DNA of 25,291 bases from a virus, in IMG/VR virus record IMGVR_UViG_3300027754_000401, positions 1 to 25,291 of that record; one strand, given 5' to 3'. Below, in pieces: positions 7,485 through 15,336 of this stretch. A program made the position numbers and the translations under genes. Under the pieces are notes generated by a model that saw nothing but the letters and a program-made list of their open reading frames with translations, searched no databases and had not been told where the DNA came from. Position 1 is the stretch's first letter. Every line of letters begins with the position of its first letter.

Positions 7485-8018
7485 TTAGGAGGCGGAAATC
7501 AGGCCTTGAGAAACCAGGGCAGCGTGGAGGGCGCGGAGATCGTCCCCCACTTTTTCCGTTTCGGCCGCAAGGTTTGCAAGGTTTGCAGAGGCCGCAGCGG
7601 CCGTGCCGTTGGTGCTGGTCAGCACCACGGAAATGGCGGGCAGACTGCGGCGGCCCGTAAGTGGCCGCACTTTCACCAGGCCGCCAGTGGCCACGGTGGT
7701 TTCGGCAATACCCCACGCTGGCCCAGTGTCCTGGGTGCGCACGGTGCCGGGGTTCACGGTGTCAAGTTGCACCAGGTCCCCCATGGTAACGGTGCCGGTG
7801 GCCACTACGGAAACCTGCTGGTCGGGAGAAAGCGGCAGCACGTCGGCACGTTCAGCGGCGGCGGCCCCGCAGATAACGACAAAGGCGGGCACGTCAGTAA
7901 TGGCCGCAGTGAGGGCCACGGATCCGGCGGTGTTGAGTTTGACTAGATACCCCTCCTTATTAACGAGGGAAGCGATGGCCACTTTTGAAATGAGGCCTTT
8001 AATGGTGTTCGATTGCAT
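7485..8018 (-). CDS. Capsid decoration/cement protein (DUF2190-like)
   Basis: A 177-residue protein from ATG 8016-8018. The central beta-rich part contains VVATGTVTMGDLVQLDTVNPGTVRTQ (about 69-94) and then a GIAETTVATGGLVKVRPL-like segment (to about 120). This matches the DUF2190/RecA-x-gp-like decoration fold, where 'G-d-l-v' and 'G-v-a-...-G-...-v-v' strands recur. Residues 137-177 form a predicted amphipathic helix (AAAASANLANLAAETEKVGDDLRALHAALVSQ) that may trimerise the protein. Decoration proteins bind the capsid exterior after expansion. The position between protease and capsid genes supports the call. Confidence 0.65.
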   Translation of the reverse strand: MQSNTIKGLISKVAIASLVNKEGYLVKLNTAGSVALTAAITDVPAFVVICGAAAAERADVLPLSPDQQVSVVATGTVTMGDLVQLDTVNPGTVRTQDTGPAWGIAETTVATGGLVKVRPLTGRRSLPAISVVLTSTNGTAAAASANLANLAAETEKVGDDLRALHAALVSQGLISAS

Positions 8019-8046
8019 GTTGGATTTTTGGGTTTTGGGTTTCGTG

Positions 8047-8064
8047 GCCGGCCACCTGGCCGGC
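8047..8064 (-). promoter_or_regulatory. Hairpin in the gap between protease and decoration genes
   Basis: Perfect 8-bp inverted repeat (GCCGGCCA at 8047-8054 against TGGCCGGC at 8057-8064) in the 63-nt gap. No T-run follows on the transcribed strand. It resembles the other head-gene hairpins and is followed by an A/C-rich leader before the decoration start codon. Confidence 0.5.
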
Positions 8065-8081
8065 GGGAATTGTTCGGGGCC

Positions 8082-9149
8082 TTACTTGACTGCGGCGCGG
8101 ATTTCGGCCTCGGCTGCGGCCCAGGCTTGTTGTTGGGAATAACCGTTTTCCTTGCGCAGGATGGTGGCGCGGGCGGCCACGGCGGCGGCCTGCGGTTCGG
8201 TCAGGGCTGCGGCGGCCTGGACGGTGCCCGGACGTTCGGCGGCGGGGATATTGCTATCGGCCGGCACGGCACTGGTGAGGGCCAGGGAGTTCATGGCCTG
8301 GACGGCGGCGGCACCGTCGCGGATGATGGTGGTCTTCCACCATTCCTGGGTGGCGGTGTCTTTCGGGGCGATGCGGCCGGCAGTCACGGCTGCGGTCACG
8401 GCCTTTTCGGCGTCGTCTTTATCCCGCAGGGCGCATTTGGCCTTGAGTGCTTCCAGTTCCTGCATGGCCTCGGCGGCGCATTCGGCAGCGGGTTCGGCGG
8501 GTTTTTGGAGTTCGGCCAGGCGGGTGGCCAGGAGTTCGGCGGCGTTGTCGGCGGTGGATTCCGCCTCGGTGAGGAGGCCGGAGGCCACCAGGGTTTTCAT
8601 CAGTTCGGGGTTCATGGGATCAGGGGTCTGGGGTTGGTTTTCAGGGTTCGCCAGATCATCCGGCAAAGTTTTCTTGGCCGTCAGTGCGGCCATGGTGCGG
8701 AAAGCGGGGTCGTTCACCAGGCCGCCAATCGGGCCGGTGGGCAGCAGGCCCAAGACGGTTTCCGTTGCAGGGTCATAGGCAAACTGGGGGGAAAAGTAAT
8801 TGTGCTCCTTGGCTTCCACCGCCGCGCGGCCGCCGGGCGTCCAGCCTGCAAAGAGCATCACCCCTTTGCCTTCGTGCCAGGAGAACTGCGTGGGCCATCC
8901 GCTGGCGCGTTTGCCTTCGTGGTCGAAGTCAATAAATGGCAAGATGGTGCCCTCCCGGCGGGCCATTAAATCGGCCTGCAGTTTCGCGGCGGTGGCGGCG
9001 GTCACGGTCACTTTCAGCCGGGCAGGCTCGCCATTCAGGCTGGCGTCAATGGTGGATTTCCCGGCAGGCAGGTAAAGGATCCAGTCGGAAAGTTTCCCGG
9101 GGGGCAGCGGCGTGGCCAGGGAGGCGGAAAGGGTGGCGGGAGGGTTCAT
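8082..9149 (-). CDS. Head maturation protease/scaffold (Mu I-like)
   Basis: A 355-residue protein from ATG 9147-9149, directly abutting the portal stop. Residues 1-150 match the Mu I protein (gp32) protease domain: LSDWILYLPAG, GTILPFIDFDHEGKRASGW (68-85), and EHNYFSPQFAYD followed by TVLGLLPTGPIGGLVNDPAF (131-150). The latter two are the conserved 'yfSP-f-...-G...gaLtNdPa' pattern of PF10123. Residues 180-300 are acidic and Ala/Glu-rich with coiled-coil potential, as expected of the fused scaffold. An internal ATG at 8613-8615 (Met179) could yield a separate scaffold like Mu gpZ, but no Shine-Dalgarno sequence supports it. The protein directs capsid assembly and is cleaved on maturation. Confidence 0.85.
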   Translation of the reverse strand: MNPPATLSASLATPLPPGKLSDWILYLPAGKSTIDASLNGEPARLKVTVTAATAAKLQADLMARREGTILPFIDFDHEGKRASGWPTQFSWHEGKGVMLFAGWTPGGRAAVEAKEHNYFSPQFAYDPATETVLGLLPTGPIGGLVNDPAFRTMAALTAKKTLPDDLANPENQPQTPDPMNPELMKTLVASGLLTEAESTADNAAELLATRLAELQKPAEPAAECAAEAMQELEALKAKCALRDKDDAEKAVTAAVTAGRIAPKDTATQEWWKTTIIRDGAAAVQAMNSLALTSAVPADSNIPAAERPGTVQAAAALTEPQAAAVAARATILRKENGYSQQQAWAAAEAEIRAAVK

Positions 9150-10742
9150 TTATTCGGCGGGGGTTTCGGCGGTGGCCATTTTCTGGAATTCTTCCCAGCC
9201 CAGTTCCATGGCGTAGGCCAGGGCGGTTTCGTAAACGTCAGCCAGATCCTTGACAAAGGTCTGCGGGGTGGTGGCAGCAGCCTGGGCGGCGGCGGCACGG
9301 GCGTTGGCGGCGGGGTCGGCGGGTTCCCCGCGTTCCTCGGCGGTGAGGGGGCCGGGGTGATCCTTGCCCGCCGGCACGGCGGTGGGCTGGTGGGTGGTGG
9401 GTGCTCCCATGCCCGACCCCGGGGCCTGCGGCGGCGGTGGGGGGGCGGTGAATTTGAATCCCAGGGACGGTTCGGCGGCATCCGGCAGCGGCACCCCGTG
9501 CCGTTCATAGAGCCAGGCCTCGGGCAGGGGCATGCCCATGGATAGCAGAATGCGGTCCCGTTCGGCCTCGCTTTTGGCGTCCTTTGTTTCGGGCATGTCC
9601 ACCCGGATTTCCGGGCAGAGTTCGGGCACGGTGCCCAGATTCAGGTGCAGGACGGCGGGCACGAGTTGTTCGGTCAGGACGACGGCCACTTCCCGGCAAA
9701 TGCTTTCCAGTCGCTGGGAACGGACGGATCGGTGGACGGCCCCCAGGGCATAGGATCCCCCACCGTCCCCGGCGTCACTGGTCAGGGTTTGGCCCAGCAG
9801 GAGAATATCACAAGCGGCGTCGGCAATGTCGCCCAGGAGTTTGGCGGGCAGATCCCCGGCGGATTTCTGGGCCTCCAAAAACTGCATTTTCACCCCCTCG
9901 GGGAAGGCGGCCCAGCCTGCGGTCCCGATATTGGCCAGCATGCCGGCCACGGCGTCCCGGGCGGTTTTATCCCCCTTGGGGTAATTGGCCCACCGGAAGG
10001 GGATATTAAAAAGCTGGGCGTGCGACATCATCCATTCCAGGCCGAAAACTGCGGCCACCCAGTATTTGGCCAGGCTGCGCAGGGTGGCGGAAACGGCCGG
10101 GTGGCCGGCGTGGCCTGGTTGGATGGAAACCAGAAACTTGTTGGCGGGGAAATCTTCCAGGGCCCTGGTGCGGGGTCCCCCTGGGCGCAGTTGCAGGCGG
10201 TCCGTGGGGTCCTCCATGTCCGACGTGATGCCGTAGGGGTAGGAATACCACCCGGCGGAAACGGCCCGGAAGGCGCGGGGCAGCAGGGCCTGGTCCTGGG
10301 TGCGGTGCCAGAGGATTTCCACCACGGCGTGGCCGGTGGCCGTGCTTTCGGCAATGGCAGAGCAGGCTTTTTCAAATCCCACTTCCAGGCGGCGGGCGTC
10401 GGGTTTCAGGCCATACATGGCGCGTTCCAACAGGGAGGCGGCGGCCTCCTGGGCGGGGTCCGGTTTGGCCCCGGCGTAGCTGGCGGCGTGGACGGCAAAG
10501 GGGGCGGAGGCGGCAGCATCCCGGATGGTGCGCAGGTTGTGCTGCAATCTGGGCCAGGTGTCGGCCATGATTTCAAATAGGCGGGACTGGTCCCGCAGGT
10601 CCCCCTGCATGGCGGACACTAGAATGGTTTCCACTTCGTTGGGAAGGAGGCGGCGGCGCATGTCCTCCGCCCATCTATCTTCCGGCCGGGCGGCGGTGCT
10701 GCTGGTCAGCAGGGGATCCTGATAATTTGGGGCGTCAGTCAT
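9150..10742 (-). CDS. Portal protein (DUF935, Mu gp29-like)
   Basis: A 530-residue protein from ATG 10740-10742, overlapping the terminase stop as ATGA; Mu gp29 is of similar length. The N-terminus has the family pattern RRLLPNEVETILVSAMQGDLRDQSRLFEIM (about 30-59), then TWPRLQHNLRTIRDAAASAPF. Later come SAIAESTATGHAVVEILW (about 127-144), KFLVSIQPGHAGHPAVSATLRSLAKYWV (the conserved 'hp...g-lR-l...w' region) and AACDILLLGQTLTSDAGDGGGSYALGAVH. These are typical DUF935 portal blocks. The C-terminus (about 420-530) is Pro/Ala-rich low complexity. The portal forms the dodecameric vertex through which DNA is packaged and binds the terminase encoded upstream. Confidence 0.9.
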   Translation of the reverse strand: MTDAPNYQDPLLTSSTAARPEDRWAEDMRRRLLPNEVETILVSAMQGDLRDQSRLFEIMADTWPRLQHNLRTIRDAAASAPFAVHAASYAGAKPDPAQEAAASLLERAMYGLKPDARRLEVGFEKACSAIAESTATGHAVVEILWHRTQDQALLPRAFRAVSAGWYSYPYGITSDMEDPTDRLQLRPGGPRTRALEDFPANKFLVSIQPGHAGHPAVSATLRSLAKYWVAAVFGLEWMMSHAQLFNIPFRWANYPKGDKTARDAVAGMLANIGTAGWAAFPEGVKMQFLEAQKSAGDLPAKLLGDIADAACDILLLGQTLTSDAGDGGGSYALGAVHRSVRSQRLESICREVAVVLTEQLVPAVLHLNLGTVPELCPEIRVDMPETKDAKSEAERDRILLSMGMPLPEAWLYERHGVPLPDAAEPSLGFKFTAPPPPPQAPGSGMGAPTTHQPTAVPAGKDHPGPLTAEERGEPADPAANARAAAAQAAATTPQTFVKDLADVYETALAYAMELGWEEFQKMATAETPAE

Positions 10743-12502
10743 GCTGAAAGGAGGGGAAAGCGGGCGGTTTGGCGCAGAGGGGCGGGGAGAATGAAACAGG
10801 GCAGGCGTTTAATGGCCCTTAAACGCTCGCGTAAGGCCGTGGCCACCCCTCCCGCGAAACGAGACAGGGGGCGGGGGGCCTCGGCGGGCCTCTGCGGGCA
10901 AATTTGGGCGGACTGGTGAAACCGGATAAATGGCACGGGGGAAATGGACTGGCCGCCCAGTATCGTGTCCTCGGCATCCTGGGCGGTCCAGGAATCGGCG
11001 GGCGCGGATCGGTGGGCATGTTCGGCCAGGGCCATGGCCCAAAATCCGTCAGCGTGGCCGGCGGCGTCACGGGTGGCGGCGATGGTCACGCGGCCGGTGG
11101 CCGTGGTGACACGTTCGGGTTTCCGCAGGTCCTCCCGCAGCCAGCGGTCATAAGGGATGGAAATCATGCCGTCATCGAAAAGGGTGGATAGATCCAGGGC
11201 CATGATTTCGGTAATGGCGGCGGTGACGGCCCGGCGGCCGTCGGTCAGCAGTTCGGGCCGGGCCTCTATGGGCACGCGGGTGGAAAAATTAATGCCCATG
11301 ACTTTGGCCCCGTGCTTTTCCTGGGCGTATTCGTAAAGGCCCAGGCCCAGGCCGGTGGCATCGTAGGCAATGCGGACCATGTTCGGGAAATCCATGATTC
11401 GGTCAATCTGGGCCTGCTGGGCGGGCAGTCGCATGCCCCGCATTTTCAGGATGGCCACCACGTGCCGGCGTTTGTCCGGGCCGATAGCATAGACCACCAC
11501 GCACGTGAAATCCCCCACCCGGGCCACGTCGCAGCCAGCAAAAAGTTCCTGGCTGCCGGGCAGCCTGTAAAGGCGGGCCAGGGTGGCCTGCGTCCAGGCT
11601 TGTTCGTCAATGGCAAACGGCAGCTGGTGCTCGGCGGCCTGGATGGCCTCCCACGAAAGCACGCTGCCCAGTTCGTCGGATGATTCACATTCGTAGTTCT
11701 GGCGGTAGGCTTTTCTATCGACGGCCTCGGCCTCGGCCTCGGCCGGCGTCAGCAGGGTGCCGGGGCGTTTTAGGCTGGCAATTTTGATTTCACCGGCGGC
11801 CCAGGCGTCGGACCGGCGGACCCGATTAACAGGGAATTCCCCATTTGTGGCGAAACCGTGGAACAGTTTTTTCGTGCCGTTGCGGGTGCTGCAAATGCGG
11901 CACAGAAAATCCGGGTTGGCGGAAATGATCGGTTCGGCGGCCTCCCAAATGGCCCGGTCATCTTCATGGAAAGCGAATTCATCCAGGATCAGATCCCCGG
12001 AAAATCCCCGGGCGGTGCGGGGGGATGCGGCCAGGACCAGGATGCGGCCCAGTTTCCCGCCCACCGTGATGCGAATCTGAAATTTCATGTCCTCAAATTT
12101 CACGGTGTCCAGATCCTCGGGGAATTCCTGGACCACGGCCTGGCCCATCTTCCGGCAGACTTCGGCGGCCTTCATGGCGAATTCCTGGCCGTTGTCTTTG
12201 GAGTTGGACAGCACTACAACCAGCCATTCGGACGTTTCCGGCTTTGCCAGCTGCGTCAGGATCCGGCGCACGGCCCAGTTGGCCATGGTGAAACTTTTGC
12301 CAATCTGGCGGGACCAGTCCACCACCAGGACCTTGCTCTCCATATCATTGAACACGGGCATTTGATAACCGCGCAGCTGGATGCGCGGCGCAGGGATGGC
12401 CACCCCCAGCAGGCCGCAGGCCAGCAGGGCCGGGGCCAGGCCCAGGAAGGAAAGCAGGAGCACGGCAACGGGCACCAATAACCACAAAAGAACCTGTTTC
12501 AT
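10739..12502 (-). CDS. Terminase large subunit (Mu gp28-like) with hydrophobic N-terminus
   Basis: A 587-residue protein from ATG 12500-12502, overlapping the small-terminase stop as ATGA. ATPase motifs: adenine/Q-like LRGYQ (43-47), Walker A SRQIGKS (64-70), Walker B LILDEFAF (171-178) and STRNG coupling motif (205-209). RNaseH-like nuclease acids are likely D325 in CDVARVGD, D381 in YDATGLG and D485 in HADGFW. The enzyme pumps DNA into the capsid and cuts at headful. Unusually, residues 1-36 are strongly hydrophobic, forming one or two membrane-like segments ahead of the normal start of the fold. An in-frame GTG near codon 34 could be the true start, but it has no better ribosome signal. 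Confidence 0.88.
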   Translation of the reverse strand: MKQVLLWLLVPVAVLLLSFLGLAPALLACGLLGVAIPAPRIQLRGYQMPVFNDMESKVLVVDWSRQIGKSFTMANWAVRRILTQLAKPETSEWLVVVLSNSKDNGQEFAMKAAEVCRKMGQAVVQEFPEDLDTVKFEDMKFQIRITVGGKLGRILVLAASPRTARGFSGDLILDEFAFHEDDRAIWEAAEPIISANPDFLCRICSTRNGTKKLFHGFATNGEFPVNRVRRSDAWAAGEIKIASLKRPGTLLTPAEAEAEAVDRKAYRQNYECESSDELGSVLSWEAIQAAEHQLPFAIDEQAWTQATLARLYRLPGSQELFAGCDVARVGDFTCVVVYAIGPDKRRHVVAILKMRGMRLPAQQAQIDRIMDFPNMVRIAYDATGLGLGLYEYAQEKHGAKVMGINFSTRVPIEARPELLTDGRRAVTAAITEIMALDLSTLFDDGMISIPYDRWLREDLRKPERVTTATGRVTIAATRDAAGHADGFWAMALAEHAHRSAPADSWTAQDAEDTILGGQSISPVPFIRFHQSAQICPQRPAEAPRPLSRFAGGVATALRERLRAIKRLPCFILPAPLRQTARFPLLSA

Positions 12503-13065
12503 GCCTCTGCCCTCCTTTCTGCGTCTGGCGGTCCCCAGAGGGCCAGCACCAGCTGGGCCACCCGTTGGTCGTCGGTAAGTTTCGTATTGCCGGCCAGATC
12601 CCGCAAAAGTTGCGGGTGTTCCTTGGCGGCCTTTAGCACGCGGCCGGCGGCGTCCCACTGGAAACGATCCGTGGCCAGGGCCAGTTCCTTTTGTTTCACT
12701 TCCAGCTTTCTTTCGTCCAGGTCGGCCCGGGCGAGTAACATCATTTCCCGCACGGACAGGTCCCGAAAACTGGCCTCGTAAATTTGCTTTGCCAGTCCCT
12801 GGCGGGCGGCCCTGGTGACGTTGCCCAGCTTTAATTTTTTCAGTTCGGCGGCGGTGCCGGTGGCGCGTTGCACTCTCCAGGTCAGGCCGTGCCGGCCCAG
12901 CAGGTTGGACAATGCCCCGGCACTGGTATGAATGCCCAGATCATGCAAATGGCCGCCCACGGCCTCCAGGCTTTGGCCTTCCACCAGGAGCATGAAAAGC
13001 ACGTCCTCCCGCTGGGCGGGGGTCAGTTTCGCATAGAGCGAATCACTGCGGGGTTTCTGGGCCAT
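12499..13065 (-). CDS. Terminase small subunit (DUF3486, Mu gp27-like)
   Basis: A 188-residue protein from ATG 13063-13065, which has a GGGAGG-rich stretch upstream and is one of few plausible Shine-Dalgarno cases here; a GTG at 13090-13092 would add nine residues. Residues about 8-62 (SLYAKLTPAQREDVLFMLLVEGQSLEAVGGHLHD, then TSAGALSNLLGRHG) form an HTH DNA-binding region. A helical body follows with SFRDLSVREMMLLARADLDERKLEVKQKELALATDRFQWDAA, which fits the DUF3486 pattern. The family recognises phage DNA and loads the large subunit, whose gene overlaps it. The order gp25-gp26-gp27-gp28 matches Mu. Confidence 0.8.
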   Translation of the reverse strand: MAQKPRSDSLYAKLTPAQREDVLFMLLVEGQSLEAVGGHLHDLGIHTSAGALSNLLGRHGLTWRVQRATGTAAELKKLKLGNVTRAARQGLAKQIYEASFRDLSVREMMLLARADLDERKLEVKQKELALATDRFQWDAAGRVLKAAKEHPQLLRDLAGNTKLTDDQRVAQLVLALWGPPDAERRAEA

Positions 13066-13069
13066 GACT

Positions 13070-13318
13070 TTACCGGCCCCCTCCCTGGACACGTTTTTTC
13101 CCCCTGGCGGTGATGGTCAGCATTTGGTCCCCGGTCAGGGTGTCCCGCTTGGCCGTCACCATGCCGGCGTCCCGCAGCTGGGCCACGGCCGTGGCAAATT
13201 CCTGGTTGCCCACGGTGCCCACGGTGATGGAATATTCCACTTGCGCCACGGTGGTGGTGAGGCCGCCGGGGTAAAGGCGGGATAGGATCCGCAGGAGTTG
13301 GTCAGCGATGGAAAGCAT
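13070..13318 (-). CDS. Small winged-helix phage protein (Mu gp26-like)
   Basis: An 82-residue protein from ATG 13316-13318. QLLRILSRLYPGGLTTTVAQVEYSI, then NQEFATAVAQLRDAGMVTAKRD and a wing strand DQMLTITARGKKRV form a small winged helix. This resembles the VpaChn25_0724/Mu gp26 family encoded just before the small terminase gene in Mu-like phages. Its function is unknown; DNA binding linked to packaging is plausible. Its leader shares AAATAATTTTCC with the transposase gene leader. Confidence 0.65.
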   Translation of the reverse strand: MLSIADQLLRILSRLYPGGLTTTVAQVEYSITVGTVGNQEFATAVAQLRDAGMVTAKRDTLTGDQMLTITARGKKRVQGGGR

Positions 13319-13327
13319 GGGGGAAAA

Positions 13328-13702
13328 TTATTTAGGGATGCGCATGGGGAGGGCCATGATGATCTGGCCCAGGCGGGCGTGGATGGCGTCGGCACGTTCG
13401 GCCCCGGCCTTCATTAGGGACGTTTCCACCCGGTGGATTTCATCCTTAACTTGACTCATGCCGGTGCGGATTTCGTGGACTTCGGCCCGCAGGGCCTCCA
13501 GTTCCCGACGTTCCACCAGGTTGGTGGCGGCCTTCACCGTCATGGGCTGGGGCAGGCGCATTTCGGCAGGGCCTTTAAAATGGGCCACCAGTTTAATGAC
13601 GGCCAGGGCACCCCCGACCAGGAAAAAAAGGATGGACAACCATTCCCCCACGGCCGGCGGCGGGGCACCGGGGATTTCTGAAAGGAAAAGGGGGCGGGGC
13701 AT
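13328..13702 (-). CDS. Membrane-anchored coiled-coil protein (DUF2730/Mu gp25-like)
   Basis: A 124-residue protein from ATG 13700-13702, sharing bases with neither neighbour (4-nt gap to the endolysin). One transmembrane segment (about residues 18-40, GEWLSILFFLVGGALAVIKLVAH) is followed by a long charged helix, about 58-112, with coiled-coil heptads (VERRELEALRAEVHEIR, QVKDEIHRVETSLMKAG). That architecture matches DUF2730 (Mu gp25), found at this position in Mu-like phages, and also an inner-membrane spanin. Given the lysis genes upstream, a spanin-type role cannot be excluded. Confidence 0.65.
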   Translation of the reverse strand: MPRPLFLSEIPGAPPPAVGEWLSILFFLVGGALAVIKLVAHFKGPAEMRLPQPMTVKAATNLVERRELEALRAEVHEIRTGMSQVKDEIHRVETSLMKAGAERADAIHARLGQIIMALPMRIPK

Positions 13703-13706
13703 GGGA

Positions 13707-14276
13707 TCAGGAGGGCAGGAGGGAAAGGCAAAATTCCAGGCGGGCATTCCATCGGTTGACCAGGCCCCGCCAGAATTTGGCGCGTTTGCCCACCGGTGGG
13801 GCAATCCTGCGCTCGTAAGTTTCGGCGGCGGCGTGGAGTTCGCGCAGCAGGCGGCGCGGATCCTGTTCGGCATCCTTCACGGCGGCCAGGGTGCGGGGTC
13901 CCACCTGGCCGTCCACGTGAAGGCCCAGGGCAATCTGCAAGCACCGGGCGGCCCCGGCGCGGCCGCGATTAAACACGGCATCCCGCAGCCAGGCCTCTAT
14001 GGCCGGGCAGCTGGTCCAGAGGGCGGCGGCGGCCGTGTTGGTGGCATAGTAGGCCAGGGCCAATTCCTCGGCGGCGGTGGGCAATTTTTTATTCAGCAGG
14101 ACCACCAGCTGGTTGACCACGGCGTTGTCGTATTTTTCATTAATGCCGGCCACTTCATAGCGGCCGCCACCGTCCCCGGCCGGCAGCTTGTAAACCACCA
14201 GGTGGCCGTTGCCGTCCCGGCGGGCCTCTGCATTCAGAATAAACTGGCAGGTTTCTTTTAGCTGTTCGGCGTTCAT
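13707..14276 (-). CDS. Endolysin, GH108-like with peptidoglycan-binding domain
   Basis: A 189-residue protein from ATG 14274-14276. N-terminal helix CQFILNAEARRDGNGHLVVY places E17 where GH108 muramidases have the catalytic Glu of 'lEGG'. The C-terminal half fits the PG_binding_3 pattern: VFNRGRAGAARCLQIALGLHVDGQVGPRTLAAV (101-133), then RRLLRELHAAAETYERRI and FWRGLVNRWNARL (168-180). The EGG motif is degenerate (EARRDGNGH), and a YEVAGI/YDNAVVNQ region sits where the fold's substrate cleft would be, so the catalytic detail is uncertain. It would cut host peptidoglycan at lysis. It lies in a block with holin-like and lipoprotein genes. Confidence 0.75.
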   Translation of the reverse strand: MNAEQLKETCQFILNAEARRDGNGHLVVYKLPAGDGGGRYEVAGINEKYDNAVVNQLVVLLNKKLPTAAEELALAYYATNTAAAALWTSCPAIEAWLRDAVFNRGRAGAARCLQIALGLHVDGQVGPRTLAAVKDAEQDPRRLLRELHAAAETYERRIAPPVGKRAKFWRGLVNRWNARLEFCLSLLPS

Positions 14277-14308
14277 GGGGACGGGTGGCGGCGGCGTGGT
14301 GGGGGAAA

Positions 14309-14548
14309 CTATTTTTGCAGGCTGCCCCGGATCCATGCCAGGGCCAGCTGCCGCAGGGTGTCCTGGACCCAGAGGGGCAGGTTGCCCCAGGTGCGGGCGA
14401 TCCATTCGCCCACGTGGCCGGCCTTGGTGCTGCCGGAAATCTGGGGCATGCCTTCGTATTGCTGGACCAGCTGGACCAGCTGCAAAAAATCGGCCTTGGT
14501 GATGCCGGCCAGATACTGGGCGATTTTGGAAATGAGGAATTTAAACAT
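14309..14548 (-). CDS. Unknown small protein in the lysis block
   Basis: A 79-residue protein from ATG 14546-14548, ending in TAG. It looks mostly helical and amphipathic (MFKFLISKIAQYLAGI, then DFLQLVQLVQQYEGM, and a C-terminal VQDTLRQLALAWIRGSL). Aromatic and hydrophobic residues recur without a full membrane span. It sits between a lipoprotein and the endolysin gene, so an accessory lysis role is possible, but no family is recognised. Confidence 0.55.
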   Translation of the reverse strand: MFKFLISKIAQYLAGITKADFLQLVQLVQQYEGMPQISGSTKAGHVGEWIARTWGNLPLWVQDTLRQLALAWIRGSLQK

Positions 14549-14562
14549 GGCGGGGGTGGGGG

Positions 14563-14802
14563 TCAGTGGGTGACGAGTTGCTGGAAAAGGTGAAAGGCGG
14601 TGTCCTCGTCATAGGCCTGCCGTTCCAGGGGGGTGGGGGCGGCGGCCGGCGGGCGGACAAAGGCGGCGGTGGTCTGGGTGGCGGGGTGCGGTGCGTCCCC
14701 CCGCAGGATCCGGCGGGCCTCCTTCCACTGGCCTGCGCAGCCTGCGCAGAGCAGGGAGGCGCAGGCCAGGGCGGTGGGAAGGAGGGGCGGGCGGTGGGGC
14801 AC
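14563..14802 (-). CDS. Small lipoprotein (Rz1-like o-spanin candidate)
   Basis: A 79-residue protein starting at GTG 14800-14802. An N-terminal hydrophobic segment, LLPTALACASLLCAGC, ends in a lipobox-like CAGC with the acylatable Cys at 22. The mature part is short and Pro/Ala-rich (FVRPPAAAPTPLERQ). Size, lipobox and proline content match outer-membrane spanin subunits such as Rz1. A membrane coiled-coil partner (13328-13702) could be the inner-membrane component. The lipobox -3 residue is Cys rather than Leu, which lowers certainty. Confidence 0.6.
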   Translation of the reverse strand: MPHRPPLLPTALACASLLCAGCAGQWKEARRILRGDAPHPATQTTAAFVRPPAAAPTPLERQAYDEDTAFHLFQQLVTH

Positions 14803-14823
14803 TGGGGGGAATTTCTTGGGGGG

Positions 14824-15024
14824 TCAGGATCCGGTCAGGGTGACGCGGCCTTTCGTGATAAACCGCAGGGCCACGTTTATGGCGGCCACGGTCATGAGAA
14901 TGGCACCGGCATGGGAGGCCAGAAAGGCGGTGGCGGGTTCGTTCCAGGTGCCCAGGGCACCGACCACGGCAGTGAGGGCAGCGGCCAGGGCGGTTTTCGA
15001 TTTGAAAATGGTTTTCGTTTGCAT
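14824..15024 (-). CDS. Holin-like two-membrane-segment protein
   Basis: A 66-residue protein from ATG 15022-15024. There is a basic N-terminus (MQTKTIFKSK), then membrane segments at about 10-26 (TALAAALTAVVGALGTW) and 34-54 (FLASHAGAILMTVAAINVALRF). It ends with a short basic, polar tail (ITKGRVTLTGS). This is the class II holin layout, and it is encoded two genes upstream of the endolysin. It would permeabilise the inner membrane to release or trigger the endolysin. Short holins share little sequence, so the call rests on topology and context. Confidence 0.65.
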   Translation of the reverse strand: MQTKTIFKSKTALAAALTAVVGALGTWNEPATAFLASHAGAILMTVAAINVALRFITKGRVTLTGS

Positions 15025-15054
15025 GGGATCGGCGGGTGGGTGGTGGAGGGGAAA

Positions 15055-15303
15055 TCAGGCAAAGGCGTGGCGCACTCCACTGGCATGCGCACGGCGGCGG
15101 GCCTTGCGGCGTTGCCGTTGGTTCGGGCTGGTGCCGTGGTAGGGAATGCCGGTGGCCATATGGCGGGGGCTGGGCGGGTTCGGGTTCCACCCTCCCAGGC
15201 CGGTGCCGTCCAGGCTGGGGGTGGGCGCGGCCTTGGTGAAGGTGGCGGGGGCCAGGGCGGACCCGGCAAAAAGGAATGGGAGAAACCGGCGGAAAAAGCT
15301 CAT
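15055..15303 (-). CDS. Small secreted, arginine-rich protein
   Basis: An 82-residue protein from ATG 15301-15303. A signal peptide is likely (SFFRRFLPFLFAGSALAPATF, with an Ala-x-Ala-type end near 24-26). The mature part is Gly/Pro/Asn-rich (SLDGTGLGGWNPNPPSP) and finishes with a strongly basic RQRRKARRRAHASGVRHAFA-like tail. No family is recognised. It sits in the lysis block, so an effect on the envelope is possible but unproven. Its leader has the CATAACCACCC motif seen at other starts. Confidence 0.6.
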   Translation of the reverse strand: MSFFRRFLPFLFAGSALAPATFTKAAPTPSLDGTGLGGWNPNPPSPRHMATGIPYHGTSPNQRQRRKARRRAHASGVRHAFA

Positions 15304-15336
15304 GGGCGTGGGTGGTTATGGGTGAGGGCGGACAGA

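Noticed and set aside
6471-7946. 491-codon rightward frame opposite the capsid and decoration genes
   Set aside because: It spans two real genes and their intergenic hairpin, has Gly-rich shadow composition and shows no domain.
8082-8615. Separate scaffold gene starting at the internal ATG (Met179 of the protease)
   Set aside because: Plausible by analogy with Mu Z, but no ribosome-binding signal supports it, so it is mentioned only within the protease entry.
12503-12658. N-terminal extension of the large terminase frame
   Set aside because: This stretch overlaps the small terminase in another frame and is Arg/Gly-rich; the ATGA-overlapping ATG at 12500-12502 is a better start.
14732-14749. 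Tandem CCTGCGCAG repeat
   Set aside because: Only two copies inside a coding sequence (CAGCAG-type peptide); composition explains it.
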